Both the position numbers and the translations under genes were made by a program. DNA of 57,842 nt from Parafrankia sp. EUN1f (GTDB taxonomy: Bacteria > Actinomycetota > Actinomycetes > Frankiales > Frankiaceae): positions 1-57,842 of the forward strand of contig NZ_ADGX01000052.1 of NCBI RefSeq assembly GCF_000177675.1, in the 5' to 3' direction. Positions 24,322 to 32,521 of the stretch are shown here, piece after piece (position 1 is the stretch's first letter; each line of letters begins with the position of its first letter). The notes beneath the pieces were generated by a model. The model was given only the letters and a program-made list of their open reading frames with translations. It had not been told where the DNA came from and made no database searches.

Positions 24322-27132
24322 TTACGCGGGCGAGGCCTGATGACGCCGGAACACATCGGCCGACAGCCCTCTCGTCATTCTCGCAAGCCTGGACACATCC
24401 CTCTGCAGCGGAGCCGGGACGATGGGCGTCCCTCCTGCCTCGCTGTCGGTCCAGGCATCGAGCTGGGACGGTTCGATCTCGACCTCGATGCGAGCGAGAT
24501 CCGAGTCCGGGTCGGAAACGAGGTCCGGCAGGCCCAGCCACCCGCCGAGTGACCAGAACCGGCCATCGCACACGAGGTACACGCCCTGTGCCCGCCGCCA
24601 GGTCGACGGCTCACCGGCCTCCGCGAAGTCCTCCTCCGCCAGCCTCGACGGATGCGGCAGGACATAGGGCCGGACGTGAGCCACCAGCCCGTCGGCGCGC
24701 ACCGTCTCCGTGCCGTGGTCCTGTGTTGCCGGGTGAGTGAGAAGGAACGGATCCCGCGAAGCCACCGGCACAGGAAGGGCCGGCTCCGGCAGCTTTTCGG
24801 TGGCGGGCGTCGGAGTCCTCCCAGGCTCCCCGCCGGGAGAGAGCGTCGTCAGCGACGTCGACTCCCGGGAAGACGAGTCCCGGGCATCAGCGGGATCTGC
24901 GGTGGTCGTTCGTGCGGGTTCCGGCACCGGGACGGTTCTTCGGACAGGGGACGGGCGCTTTGCGGTTTCGGGCTTCGCAGGGTCGGGCCCCGGGCCAACG
25001 GCGTTGTCGGAACGAACCTGCCGGAGTGGTTCCCGCAGCTGCTCCAGAGCCTTCTTCTCGATCTGGCGGATGCGCTCCCTGGTCACGCCGAAGACCTGCC
25101 CGATCTGTTCCAGTGTCCGGGGCTCGCCGTCATCGAAACCGAAGCGCAGCCGGACGACCTCGGCGTTCCTCGGACTCAGCTCGGCAAGACTCCTGGCAAC
25201 GGCCATCCGGAGCCATTTCCGGTCGAGAACCGTGTCCGGATCAGTGTCGGGCGGTGCGGGAAGGCCGACGAGCTCACCCAGGACGGTGTCCCCGCCGTCG
25301 CCGACCGGTGTGTCGAGCCCGACCACGCGCTGATGGAGCGCGAGGAGGCACCGCTCGACCTCCTGCTCGGACAGGCCGGCCGCAGCCGCGACGGTGACGA
25401 CGTCAGCACCATCGACCGACATCCCCAGCTGACCGAGGACCCGCCGAACCTTGTTGACCTTCTCGACGAAGTGCGCGGGCAGTCGGATGAGTCGGCCCTC
25501 GTCGGCCAGTGCGCGGGTGATCGCCTGGCGTATCCACCACGTGGAATAGGTGGAGAACTTGTACCCCTTGGTCGCGTCGAACTTCTGGACGGCCCGCAGC
25601 AGCCCGATCATTCCGTGCTGGGATAGATCCTCCAGTTCGAGGCCCTGCCCCTCGTACTTCAGCGCGATGGAGTGGACCAGCCTCTGGTTGTGCAGTACCA
25701 GCGCGTCATGTGCTCGCGCCCGCTCGTCCGTCGGCCCCAGCTGCCTGCGGAAATCTCTTCCCAGCTCCTCGTGGAGCGGCCGGCCGGGACGCATGAGCAT
25801 CGCCAGGCCGACCTCCTCGGTGGCGGTCAGGATGTACCTGTCAGGGCGTCGGCGCACTGTGTCGTCGTCCAGGACGCGCAGCGCCGCTGTGACGGCATCC
25901 GCTGGGAGATCCGCCAGTGCGGTCTCCGCGTGCTCCGGGGCGAACTCCTCGGCGGGGGGCTCCTCCGCAAGGGGGTCGTGAGGGTCGGCGTCGGTTTCGA
26001 CGTCCGAGACCGGGCTCTCGGGCTCAGGCACATCGGCAGTGTCGAGAAGCCTGCCCCGCTGGTCGTCGAGGAGGAGCAGCGGAAGGTCACGGACCACCCG
26101 CGGCTCGCCTTCGCCGGAGTAGGCGAGAACGACTGATCGGCGTGCCCGGGTCACCAGGTACTCCAACAGTGCCGCCAGCATCGGGGATGACGCGTCGAGT
26201 GTGATGTCCTGCAGCTCCGCTATGACGACGGTGTCGAACTCGATCCCTCGCGCGGACGCCCAGGTCGTCACCTTCAGCCCCGGGCTGGCCAGGTCGATCC
26301 CCTGGCCGGGCTGTCGGGGGTGGCCGCTGTGCTGGAACTGGACCCCGTCGGCGGTGTGCTGGGCCAGCGCGCCGCGGACGGCGTCCACCTGTGCCTTCTG
26401 CTGGACAAGGACGCCGATCCGTGCACGGGGATGCTGCCTGCGGTAGTCGTGCAGCCGCTTGGCCAGGCCTGCCAGGTCCGAGGTGTGCCAGAGCGCAGGT
26501 GTGGCGCCGTCCCTGGTTGGTGGCGCCGCCTCCGCGTAACCGGCCTGAACGCGGAAGTGACTGGCCAACCGGGCGACGGGAACTGTGTTCCTCCGGTTGG
26601 CGGGCAGCGCAACCGCTGGCGGGTCTCCCAGCGCCGACCGGATCCTTCGGTCGGAGGTCTCGCCAAGTCCGGAGTCGGCCTCCACCAGGACCGTCGTGGA
26701 CACTCCCAGAGCCCGCAGAAGGAGGTAGAACTCGCGGGGAAGCCGAGTGCCGTCGACGACGATGACATGCCGACCGACGCGAGGAAGGGCCGCCCTGTCG
26801 AAGACCCGGTCGAGGCAGGCGCGGAAGTCGTAGGTCAAGCGCTCGGAGCTGGGGGGCTGCTCACGGAACAGCTCGCGCCAGAACCGGGGGAAGAAGGAGT
26901 GGAAGGTCCTGACCTCGATGCCACGTTCCGTGGGTGGCAGCAGGTGCCGCAGGTGGCCGACGAGCAGCGAGGTTTCGGCGACGACCGTCACCCGATGCTG
27001 CGCCAGGGAGAGTGCCCTGGCGCCCCGAACGGCCGACGCGGCCATTCCCGAGCCCAGCGTGGCGATGACCAGACGGGAACCCGGCGTGAACGCCTGGTCC
27101 TCGCCGGGGGCGAGCACAGCGGTCGCCGTCAC
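24322..27132 (-). CDS. Three-part protein: degenerate UvrD-like helicase + sigma-70 + MORC-like transducer
   Basis: A 936-residue fusion. Residues 20-350 follow the order of UvrD/SF1 helicase motifs but with dead NTPase residues: Walker A position IATLGSGMAASAVRGA (no GKT), motif Ib VRTFHSFF, motif II VIVVDGTRL (no DE), motif IV LPANRRNT, motif V TWASARGIEFDTVVIAEL, motif VI EYLVTRARRSVVLAYSG. After an acidic linker, residues about 430-715 are a primary-type sigma-70: region 2 (QHGMIGLLRAVQKFD, FSTYSTWWIRQAI), region 3 (RLIRLPAHFVEKVNKV) and region 4 helix-turn-helix (FGVTRERIRQIEKKAL). A Pro/Ser linker leads to residues 846-936, whose RAQGVYLVCDGRFWSLGGW and LARIEVEIEPSQLD align with the transducer of the GHKL ATPase in this island. 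GTG start overlaps the drmB stop (GTGA). Role in transcription is predicted, not shown. Confidence 0.88.
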   Translation of the reverse strand: MTATAVLAPGEDQAFTPGSRLVIATLGSGMAASAVRGARALSLAQHRVTVVAETSLLVGHLRHLLPPTERGIEVRTFHSFFPRFWRELFREQPPSSERLTYDFRACLDRVFDRAALPRVGRHVIVVDGTRLPREFYLLLRALGVSTTVLVEADSGLGETSDRRIRSALGDPPAVALPANRRNTVPVARLASHFRVQAGYAEAAPPTRDGATPALWHTSDLAGLAKRLHDYRRQHPRARIGVLVQQKAQVDAVRGALAQHTADGVQFQHSGHPRQPGQGIDLASPGLKVTTWASARGIEFDTVVIAELQDITLDASSPMLAALLEYLVTRARRSVVLAYSGEGEPRVVRDLPLLLLDDQRGRLLDTADVPEPESPVSDVETDADPHDPLAEEPPAEEFAPEHAETALADLPADAVTAALRVLDDDTVRRRPDRYILTATEEVGLAMLMRPGRPLHEELGRDFRRQLGPTDERARAHDALVLHNQRLVHSIALKYEGQGLELEDLSQHGMIGLLRAVQKFDATKGYKFSTYSTWWIRQAITRALADEGRLIRLPAHFVEKVNKVRRVLGQLGMSVDGADVVTVAAAAGLSEQEVERCLLALHQRVVGLDTPVGDGGDTVLGELVGLPAPPDTDPDTVLDRKWLRMAVARSLAELSPRNAEVVRLRFGFDDGEPRTLEQIGQVFGVTRERIRQIEKKALEQLREPLRQVRSDNAVGPGPDPAKPETAKRPSPVRRTVPVPEPARTTTADPADARDSSSRESTSLTTLSPGGEPGRTPTPATEKLPEPALPVPVASRDPFLLTHPATQDHGTETVRADGLVAHVRPYVLPHPSRLAEEDFAEAGEPSTWRRAQGVYLVCDGRFWSLGGWLGLPDLVSDPDSDLARIEVEIEPSQLDAWTDSEAGGTPIVPAPLQRDVSRLARMTRGLSADVFRRHQASPA

Positions 27133-28925
27133 GGGGTTCCGGTGCCGTAGGCGTCCTCGATCGTGGTGAGCACGTGACGAAAGAAGCCGAACTCCTCGTC
27201 CATGACCATGCTGCGGTCGAGCAGCCGGTTCGAGGCCTCACAGCTGGTCTCCGGCGCCAGCGAGCACGCGTGACAGGCGGCGAGGGACAGACCGTGCGGT
27301 CCCTGGCCGGTGGACTCGCCGCACACCGGGTCGAACGAGCACCAGCGGGAGGCAGCCAACGCGCCGGCGATCAGTCGGACGAGCCGTTCCGGCTCCCCGA
27401 GCCGGACGAGCCCGCCCAAGGTGCCCTCGGAGTCGCCGGCCGCTGTGTAGATCAGCACACCGGCCATCCGTGGGCCGCCCCCCTTCGGATTGGTGACGTA
27501 CAGGCGTTCCCGTAGAGATGAGGTCGAGTAGCCGGCCTCGAAGGCCGTCTGCCGCAGCAGAAGGTGCGCAAAGGTATGCAGGAGCAGGTATCTGGGGGTC
27601 GGTTCGGACAGCCAGTCGAGCTCGGGCCGAGCCACCTTGCGCAGGGCGAGTCTGTGCGCGCGGGCGAACACATCGGATCGCTGCTCCCAGGCGGCCAGCG
27701 CCTCCTCGTTGAAACGTAGGAAGAACCCCTCGCCGAGGACCTCGATCCCGGGCAGGAACCCGGTGCGGGAGCGGAGGTTCGCACGGACCTCCTGCTGCAG
27801 GGTGTGTCGTTGGAAGCCGCGCAGCACCCGCACCTCACGAAGCCGCTCGACCTGGGTCACCCCGGTGACCTGAAACCGGAGCTGATCCGCTACGGCGTTC
27901 AGCTCGCCGGTGATTGCGGCCGCGTCGATCGTCGTCGCCGTGGCCTGGAAGTAGTCACGGGGATCGGTGGTCGCCGGCGGTTCGGTGAGTGCATCCCACT
28001 CGCCGGGCGCGATGTCGTCCTCAGTGCGGACGACCGGCGCGACATCCTCCTGCGCCTCGACCTGGTCCAGCAGCTTCCTGATGTCCTGTTTCGGAAGTGC
28101 CGTGTCCTGGGACAGCAGGTCGAGGCGCACCGCCCAGTGCGGATGACCGGGATGCTCCACCAGCCACCGGAAGTCGCCGTTCTCGCGCAGCCAGTTCGCC
28201 GGATCATTCCGCGTGTTCCAGTCGGAATCCGGAGGGATGTCGATCGCCGACACCGTGCGCGGGAAGTAGACGCTCGATGCTCCGCGCTGCACGGCGAGCA
28301 GGTGCTGGTCGCAGTTCTCGGATTCGGAGGCGATCTGCCAGGGCTGGCGGCCCGAGCACTGCTGTCCAACGCGCCGCAGCGCGTCCTTGGTCGGGAGGTC
28401 CTCCAACGAACGGGCCGCGCCGCAGCTGAGACAGCGTACCTGGGTGGAACGCAGGCCACCCCCGACGCCGGAGCTCGTCTCGAAGGCCAACCGGCTGCCC
28501 CGGCAGGCGCCACCGCCAGTACCGAACCTGCTGGAGTGCGCCCAGCGCCACCAGTTGACATCACTGAGATGACCATTGCCGCAGATCGCCACGAACCGCA
28601 TGGGGACCAGTCGCCGCTTCGGGCAGTAGGCGCAGTCCGGAACAGTGTTCTTCTTCTCCCGCGAGGGGCTCCACTCCTCCATCCGGCGGCATCCCGGGCA
28701 GAAGAGCCACCGGGGAAAGCGGTAGTAGGAGACCCGGCCGTCCGCCGGTGCGACCCCGATCTCCGTGATCCCGAGGATCTCGGCGAGGCGGGGCATCGGG
28801 ATCACGTCGTGCCACGGCCACTGGCTGGCGTCCTCCGCGACGAAGGACTCCCCGAGCACGTCGATGATCGCCCCGACGCCGAACGGGCTGACGGTCTGGG
28901 ACCGGCGGACCCTGCGAACCGTCAC
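27129..28925 (-). CDS. drmB: DISARM-like DUF1998 protein DrmB
   Basis: A 598-residue DUF1998 protein matching DrmB of DISARM. It starts with the family signature VRRSQTVSPFGVGAIIDVLG. Zinc-ribbon-like clusters follow (FCPGCRRMEEW, DCAYCPKRRLVPMRFVAIC, VRCLSCGA), and the DUF1998 C-terminus has YLLLHTFAHLLLRQ and the Cys-rich HACSLAPETSCEASNRLLDR. The start is the GTG at 28925, with a strong GGGGGGAG, overlapping the drmA stop as GTGA; longer in-frame extensions are out of family. DrmA and DrmB are the two core proteins of DISARM and form a complex that recognises incoming DNA. Here the usual DrmC (phospholipase-D fold) is absent and a sigma fusion occupies the next position. Confidence 0.9.
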   Translation of the reverse strand: MTVRRVRRSQTVSPFGVGAIIDVLGESFVAEDASQWPWHDVIPMPRLAEILGITEIGVAPADGRVSYYRFPRWLFCPGCRRMEEWSPSREKKNTVPDCAYCPKRRLVPMRFVAICGNGHLSDVNWWRWAHSSRFGTGGGACRGSRLAFETSSGVGGGLRSTQVRCLSCGAARSLEDLPTKDALRRVGQQCSGRQPWQIASESENCDQHLLAVQRGASSVYFPRTVSAIDIPPDSDWNTRNDPANWLRENGDFRWLVEHPGHPHWAVRLDLLSQDTALPKQDIRKLLDQVEAQEDVAPVVRTEDDIAPGEWDALTEPPATTDPRDYFQATATTIDAAAITGELNAVADQLRFQVTGVTQVERLREVRVLRGFQRHTLQQEVRANLRSRTGFLPGIEVLGEGFFLRFNEEALAAWEQRSDVFARAHRLALRKVARPELDWLSEPTPRYLLLHTFAHLLLRQTAFEAGYSTSSLRERLYVTNPKGGGPRMAGVLIYTAAGDSEGTLGGLVRLGEPERLVRLIAGALAASRWCSFDPVCGESTGQGPHGLSLAACHACSLAPETSCEASNRLLDRSMVMDEEFGFFRHVLTTIEDAYGTGTP

Positions 28926-31900
28926 TTCTCCCCCCTGATCCGAAGGTTCACCATGACATCGACATTGCGCATGGAATCGAGAGTCGGCCAGGCCTCGGCC
29001 TTCTGGTCGTAGTGACGCAGCAGGGCCGGCCCCGGGTTCTTCGAGCCTCTGGGCGCGTAGGTCAGTCCGGGCTGCGCGGTCGCCAGCCCCAGAGCTCTGG
29101 TCGTCCACTCGCCCGCGAGCCGCCGGAGGTCCTCGCGTACCTTCTCGTACTCGCTGGCGTCCGCTGCCCGGGCGCGTTCCGTCAGCTGGTCGATGAGCTG
29201 CGTCATGTCGGCGTCGTCTCCGTCGAAGGCAGCCGCGTCGAGCTCACCACTCCAGCCGCGGGCGTGCCGGGCCAGGATCACCAGGCCGGCGTGCAGCGCC
29301 CTGGTCCGCGCCGGCAGGGAGAAAGGCGTCACCGAGGTCGGCTCGACGGAACGGTAGAGCTTCGTGTGATCGGCCATGAAGGCCTCGTAGTGGGAACGGT
29401 CGCGCGGCTTGGACGGCGAGTACAACGTGACCACCAGCCCGGGGTGGGTACGACCGACCCGGCTGCTCGCCTGGATGTACTCCGCTGTCGTCTTCGGCTG
29501 CCCCACGATGACCATCAGCCCGAGGCGGGGGACGTCGACGCCGACGGACAGCATGTTCGTGCTCGCCGCCAGCGAGACCGGATCGGGCTCGTCGTGCGAC
29601 CTGCCCAGTCGCTCCAGCACCTTCGGGATGTCGCGCGCCGGGACGTTGCTGGTCAGCTCGACGACGTCGTCGTCGGTCAGCGGCCGGAGACGGTTCTCGT
29701 CGACGGCGATCACCTTCACCCGGGCGGGGATGTCGTCGTGGGCGAGGGTGACCGTCTTGCCCAGCTCGCGAAGACTGTTGTGGTAGACGACCAGGGTCCG
29801 ATACGGGTCTGCACCGTCGGGCGTCAGCTCCACGTCGACCGGGCTCTGCAGGAGCGCCGCGGCCAGGTGGACGAGTGCCGTCAGCGGGGTGTGCCCCTGC
29901 GGCATCATGCCGAGGTAAAGCCGGCCTGGCGCCTCGCGGTCCGTGCGCACGAAGTAGGAGTCGTCGGCCTCCAGACCGGCGGGCGGGAACAGTGCGACCT
30001 CCCGTCCGAAGACGCCCTTGGTCTGCTCCTGCGCACGTCGGACCGTCGCGGTCGAGGCCACGAACTTCGGCCGGGCCCCGTTGTGCGACATCAGGACGTC
30101 GAAGGCGGCCTCGTAGATGCCGACCATCGTGCCGAGCGGGCCGGAGATGAGGTGGAACTCGTCCTGAATGACCAGGGACGGCCCGGGGTGGTCACCCGAT
30201 CCGAAGAAGGCACCCGACCGCGGATCCCACACCGTGCGGGCGAACTTGTCGACGGTGCCGACGAGGAACGTGGGCGGGTGCTCGTAGAGATCCTCGTCCA
30301 CGGAGGAGATGGGCAGCCGGTCGTGGAAGGAGCAGCCTTCGTTCGGGCAGCGCACGAGGAAGGCGCTGTTGGTCGCCACGACACCCCACCGGTGGTCCAC
30401 GGAGCGTTCCCCGGGAACGATCCTCGTGCCGCACCAGGGGCAGAGCTCGATCTGGAAGCTGGTGTCGACGGTCTCGGACGCCTGGAGCCGTTCCAGCAGC
30501 TGTCGAGCCTCCCGGTAGTCCTTCGGGGTGTTGTCGTTGCCGACCCACAGCCCGATCGAGATCGGTTCGTGGCCCAGCGCCGCGGGGTCCTCCCTGCGGA
30601 GCAGCTCGCAGGAGCAGATCAACGTCGCCGCCCGCTGGAACTGCTGCGTCGTCAGTAGCCGCAGTGTGTACCGGGTGATCACTGTGGTGCCGGCGGCCTC
30701 GTCGCGGTCGCGAAGTCGTCGCAGCATGATGATGAAGGCCGTCAGACCGAGGTACGCCTCCGTCTTCCCACCGCCGGTGGGGAACCAGATCAGGTCGACG
30801 ATCTCTCGGTCCGGGCTGTCATCAATAGCCGCCCCGTGCAGCGTGAGCAGCAGGAAGCCGAGCTGGAACGGGCGCCAGAAGTGCGTGTTCTCGGGGTAGT
30901 CCGGGTTGACCACGGGCGGGTCGGAGGTCTCGTGTGGCTCACCGGCGAGATCCTTCCCGCGGTGGACGATCTGTCGGTGCATCGCCCGGTTCGCGAGTGC
31001 GAACGCGCGGCGCACGGTCCGGTCCGACTCGAGAAGGCGCACTCCCGACCGCATGCGTCGGCGGGCCTCGTCCACGTCGTGGAGGAGACGGCCGGCCGCG
31101 GGGTGCAGGTGGCTCGGCACGTCGCCGGTATCCAGCCGGGAACGAAGCTGTTCGGCCCAGCCGTCGTAGCTGTCGACGAACGCGTCGAGCGCGCCGACCA
31201 GCTCCATCGCCTCGGCGCTCTCGAACCTCGCGAGCATGGCCAGATCCAGGATCTTCTCGTGACCGGGCACGCTGAACGAGATCCCGGGAACGACATGCGC
31301 CGGAACGTAGGACGTGTGCACCCACTCCGGAGTCTCGCGCCCGTCACCCGACCAGGCCGCGGCGACACCGTGACCGACGGCGTAGGTCGGGGCGGTGCGG
31401 TAGAGGAGTTCCAGCTCCTGGGCCTCGTCGTCGCCGTACAGATGCGGTGCGTTCGGATACGCCCGGATCGTGCCCGTCCCGGGCCGTGCCCGCAGAACCA
31501 CCTGCAGCAGGCAGCCGGCGGCGTCCTCCGCCCTGGTCGAGGCCCTGGAGCGGTTGACGAGTGACACCGTGACGATGGCGCCCCCGTTCTCCCGAGGCCG
31601 CCAGACCGCGTCGATGCTGGCCCGGCCGTCGAGGAACGGGAGATGAAGAGTGCGCCGGCGATCGGCCGGACCGGGTGGGACCAGTCGCAGTGCGTCATCG
31701 CCGACGAGGCGAACCGGTCGGCGGGCCCAGCGTCTCGGTGTACCGCCGTCCGCGACATAGCGGGCGAACTCCACCTCGACAACGATCGGTGCCCAGTCGC
31801 TGATCATGAAACTCAGGCCTGCGGAGCTGGGCTTGTGCTGGCCTGCCAGCGTCAGGGGGTCCTCGTCGACCTCCTCGCCGATCTGACCACCCTGCTCGTC

Positions 31901-32098
31901 ACTCTCCTCCGAGGGATCAACTGCCGACCTCGATTCCTCGCCGGGAGAGGGCTCCTGCTCCTGGGGGTACAGAATGGCGGTCAGATAGCGCCCGGCGGGC
32001 TCTTCCAGCAGCACCTCGTCGTCGCCGCCGACCGGCCCGACAAGCTGCCGCCCGAGATACTCGACGATCTTCCGTCGATCATCCGCCCTGGAACCCAC
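28922..32098 (-). CDS. drmA: DISARM-like helicase DrmA
   Basis: A 1058-residue superfamily 2 helicase of the DrmA type. Walker A is DLIWFPTGGGKTEAYLGLTA (about residue 432-452), the DExH box VIQDEFHLISGPLGTMVG lies near 643, motif III is FVASTATVRRAQEQ, and motifs V/VI are STNMLSVGVDVPRLGLMVI and EYIQASSRVGRTHPG. A zinc-like pair (CPWCGTRI and VRCPNEGC) sits between motifs I and II. The long N-terminal part (about 1-420) is DrmA-like, beta-rich and acidic. GTG start with GGGGGAG upstream. It heads the six-gene minus-strand operon. DrmA is known to be an ATP-dependent core component that restricts phage DNA together with DrmB; the activity here is inferred by family. Confidence 0.9.
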   Translation of the reverse strand: MGSRADDRRKIVEYLGRQLVGPVGGDDEVLLEEPAGRYLTAILYPQEQEPSPGEESRSAVDPSEESDEQGGQIGEEVDEDPLTLAGQHKPSSAGLSFMISDWAPIVVEVEFARYVADGGTPRRWARRPVRLVGDDALRLVPPGPADRRRTLHLPFLDGRASIDAVWRPRENGGAIVTVSLVNRSRASTRAEDAAGCLLQVVLRARPGTGTIRAYPNAPHLYGDDEAQELELLYRTAPTYAVGHGVAAAWSGDGRETPEWVHTSYVPAHVVPGISFSVPGHEKILDLAMLARFESAEAMELVGALDAFVDSYDGWAEQLRSRLDTGDVPSHLHPAAGRLLHDVDEARRRMRSGVRLLESDRTVRRAFALANRAMHRQIVHRGKDLAGEPHETSDPPVVNPDYPENTHFWRPFQLGFLLLTLHGAAIDDSPDREIVDLIWFPTGGGKTEAYLGLTAFIIMLRRLRDRDEAAGTTVITRYTLRLLTTQQFQRAATLICSCELLRREDPAALGHEPISIGLWVGNDNTPKDYREARQLLERLQASETVDTSFQIELCPWCGTRIVPGERSVDHRWGVVATNSAFLVRCPNEGCSFHDRLPISSVDEDLYEHPPTFLVGTVDKFARTVWDPRSGAFFGSGDHPGPSLVIQDEFHLISGPLGTMVGIYEAAFDVLMSHNGARPKFVASTATVRRAQEQTKGVFGREVALFPPAGLEADDSYFVRTDREAPGRLYLGMMPQGHTPLTALVHLAAALLQSPVDVELTPDGADPYRTLVVYHNSLRELGKTVTLAHDDIPARVKVIAVDENRLRPLTDDDVVELTSNVPARDIPKVLERLGRSHDEPDPVSLAASTNMLSVGVDVPRLGLMVIVGQPKTTAEYIQASSRVGRTHPGLVVTLYSPSKPRDRSHYEAFMADHTKLYRSVEPTSVTPFSLPARTRALHAGLVILARHARGWSGELDAAAFDGDDADMTQLIDQLTERARAADASEYEKVREDLRRLAGEWTTRALGLATAQPGLTYAPRGSKNPGPALLRHYDQKAEAWPTLDSMRNVDVMVNLRIRGEK

Positions 32099-32521
32099 CG
32101 ACTCCCCCGTGTCTCGTCTGTGCTGTGCCTGGCCCGGGCAGCCTTGTCCCCTGTCCGCCGTGCGAGCGTCCTGCGGAAACAGGGCGCCACCGCCACCTGG
32201 CGATCTTCCTCTGCGAACGAATGGCGTGGCGGTTCGGACATCCCCCTTTTACACACCTTAGTCATCGTCTGTGCATGAAGTGAAGCGGATGGCGACGGCA
32301 CGGGGCGGTGGTGTGTCGTGCTGTCGAGTGCTGTGCCGCCGATCGTTGTGATCTGTGAGTGCAGGTTGCCGAACGGACGCAGACCGGGTATCTCGGACTA
32401 CTATGTGCGCCGTCGCGCGTCGGTGTGCGTCGGGTGCGGAGTGCAACGGTTCCTCGGGCGCGCTGGTGCAGGTTGTCCGCGCTCGGTCTCGAGGCGTCGG
32501 ATCGAGTACTCGGGAGTGCCC
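32099..32521. other. Divergent promoter region of the defence island's right arm
   Basis: This 423-base region separates drmA (leftward, six-gene operon) from the RelE/UvrD gene (rightward). It contains the AT-richer stretch CTTTTACACACCTTAGTCATC near 32247-32267, the most promoter-like sequence here. An in-frame extension of the rightward gene reaches 32318 but lacks family similarity. No RNA gene or repeat is seen. Confidence 0.5.

Noticed and set aside
22466-24340. 624-codon open frame on the plus strand opposite the AIPR gene
   Set aside because: Low-complexity His/Val/Arg-rich shadow; the AIPR protein on the other strand has clear family motifs.
29012-30658. 548-codon plus-strand frame opposite drmA
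   Set aside because: Shadow of the helicase gene; no start signal or motif.
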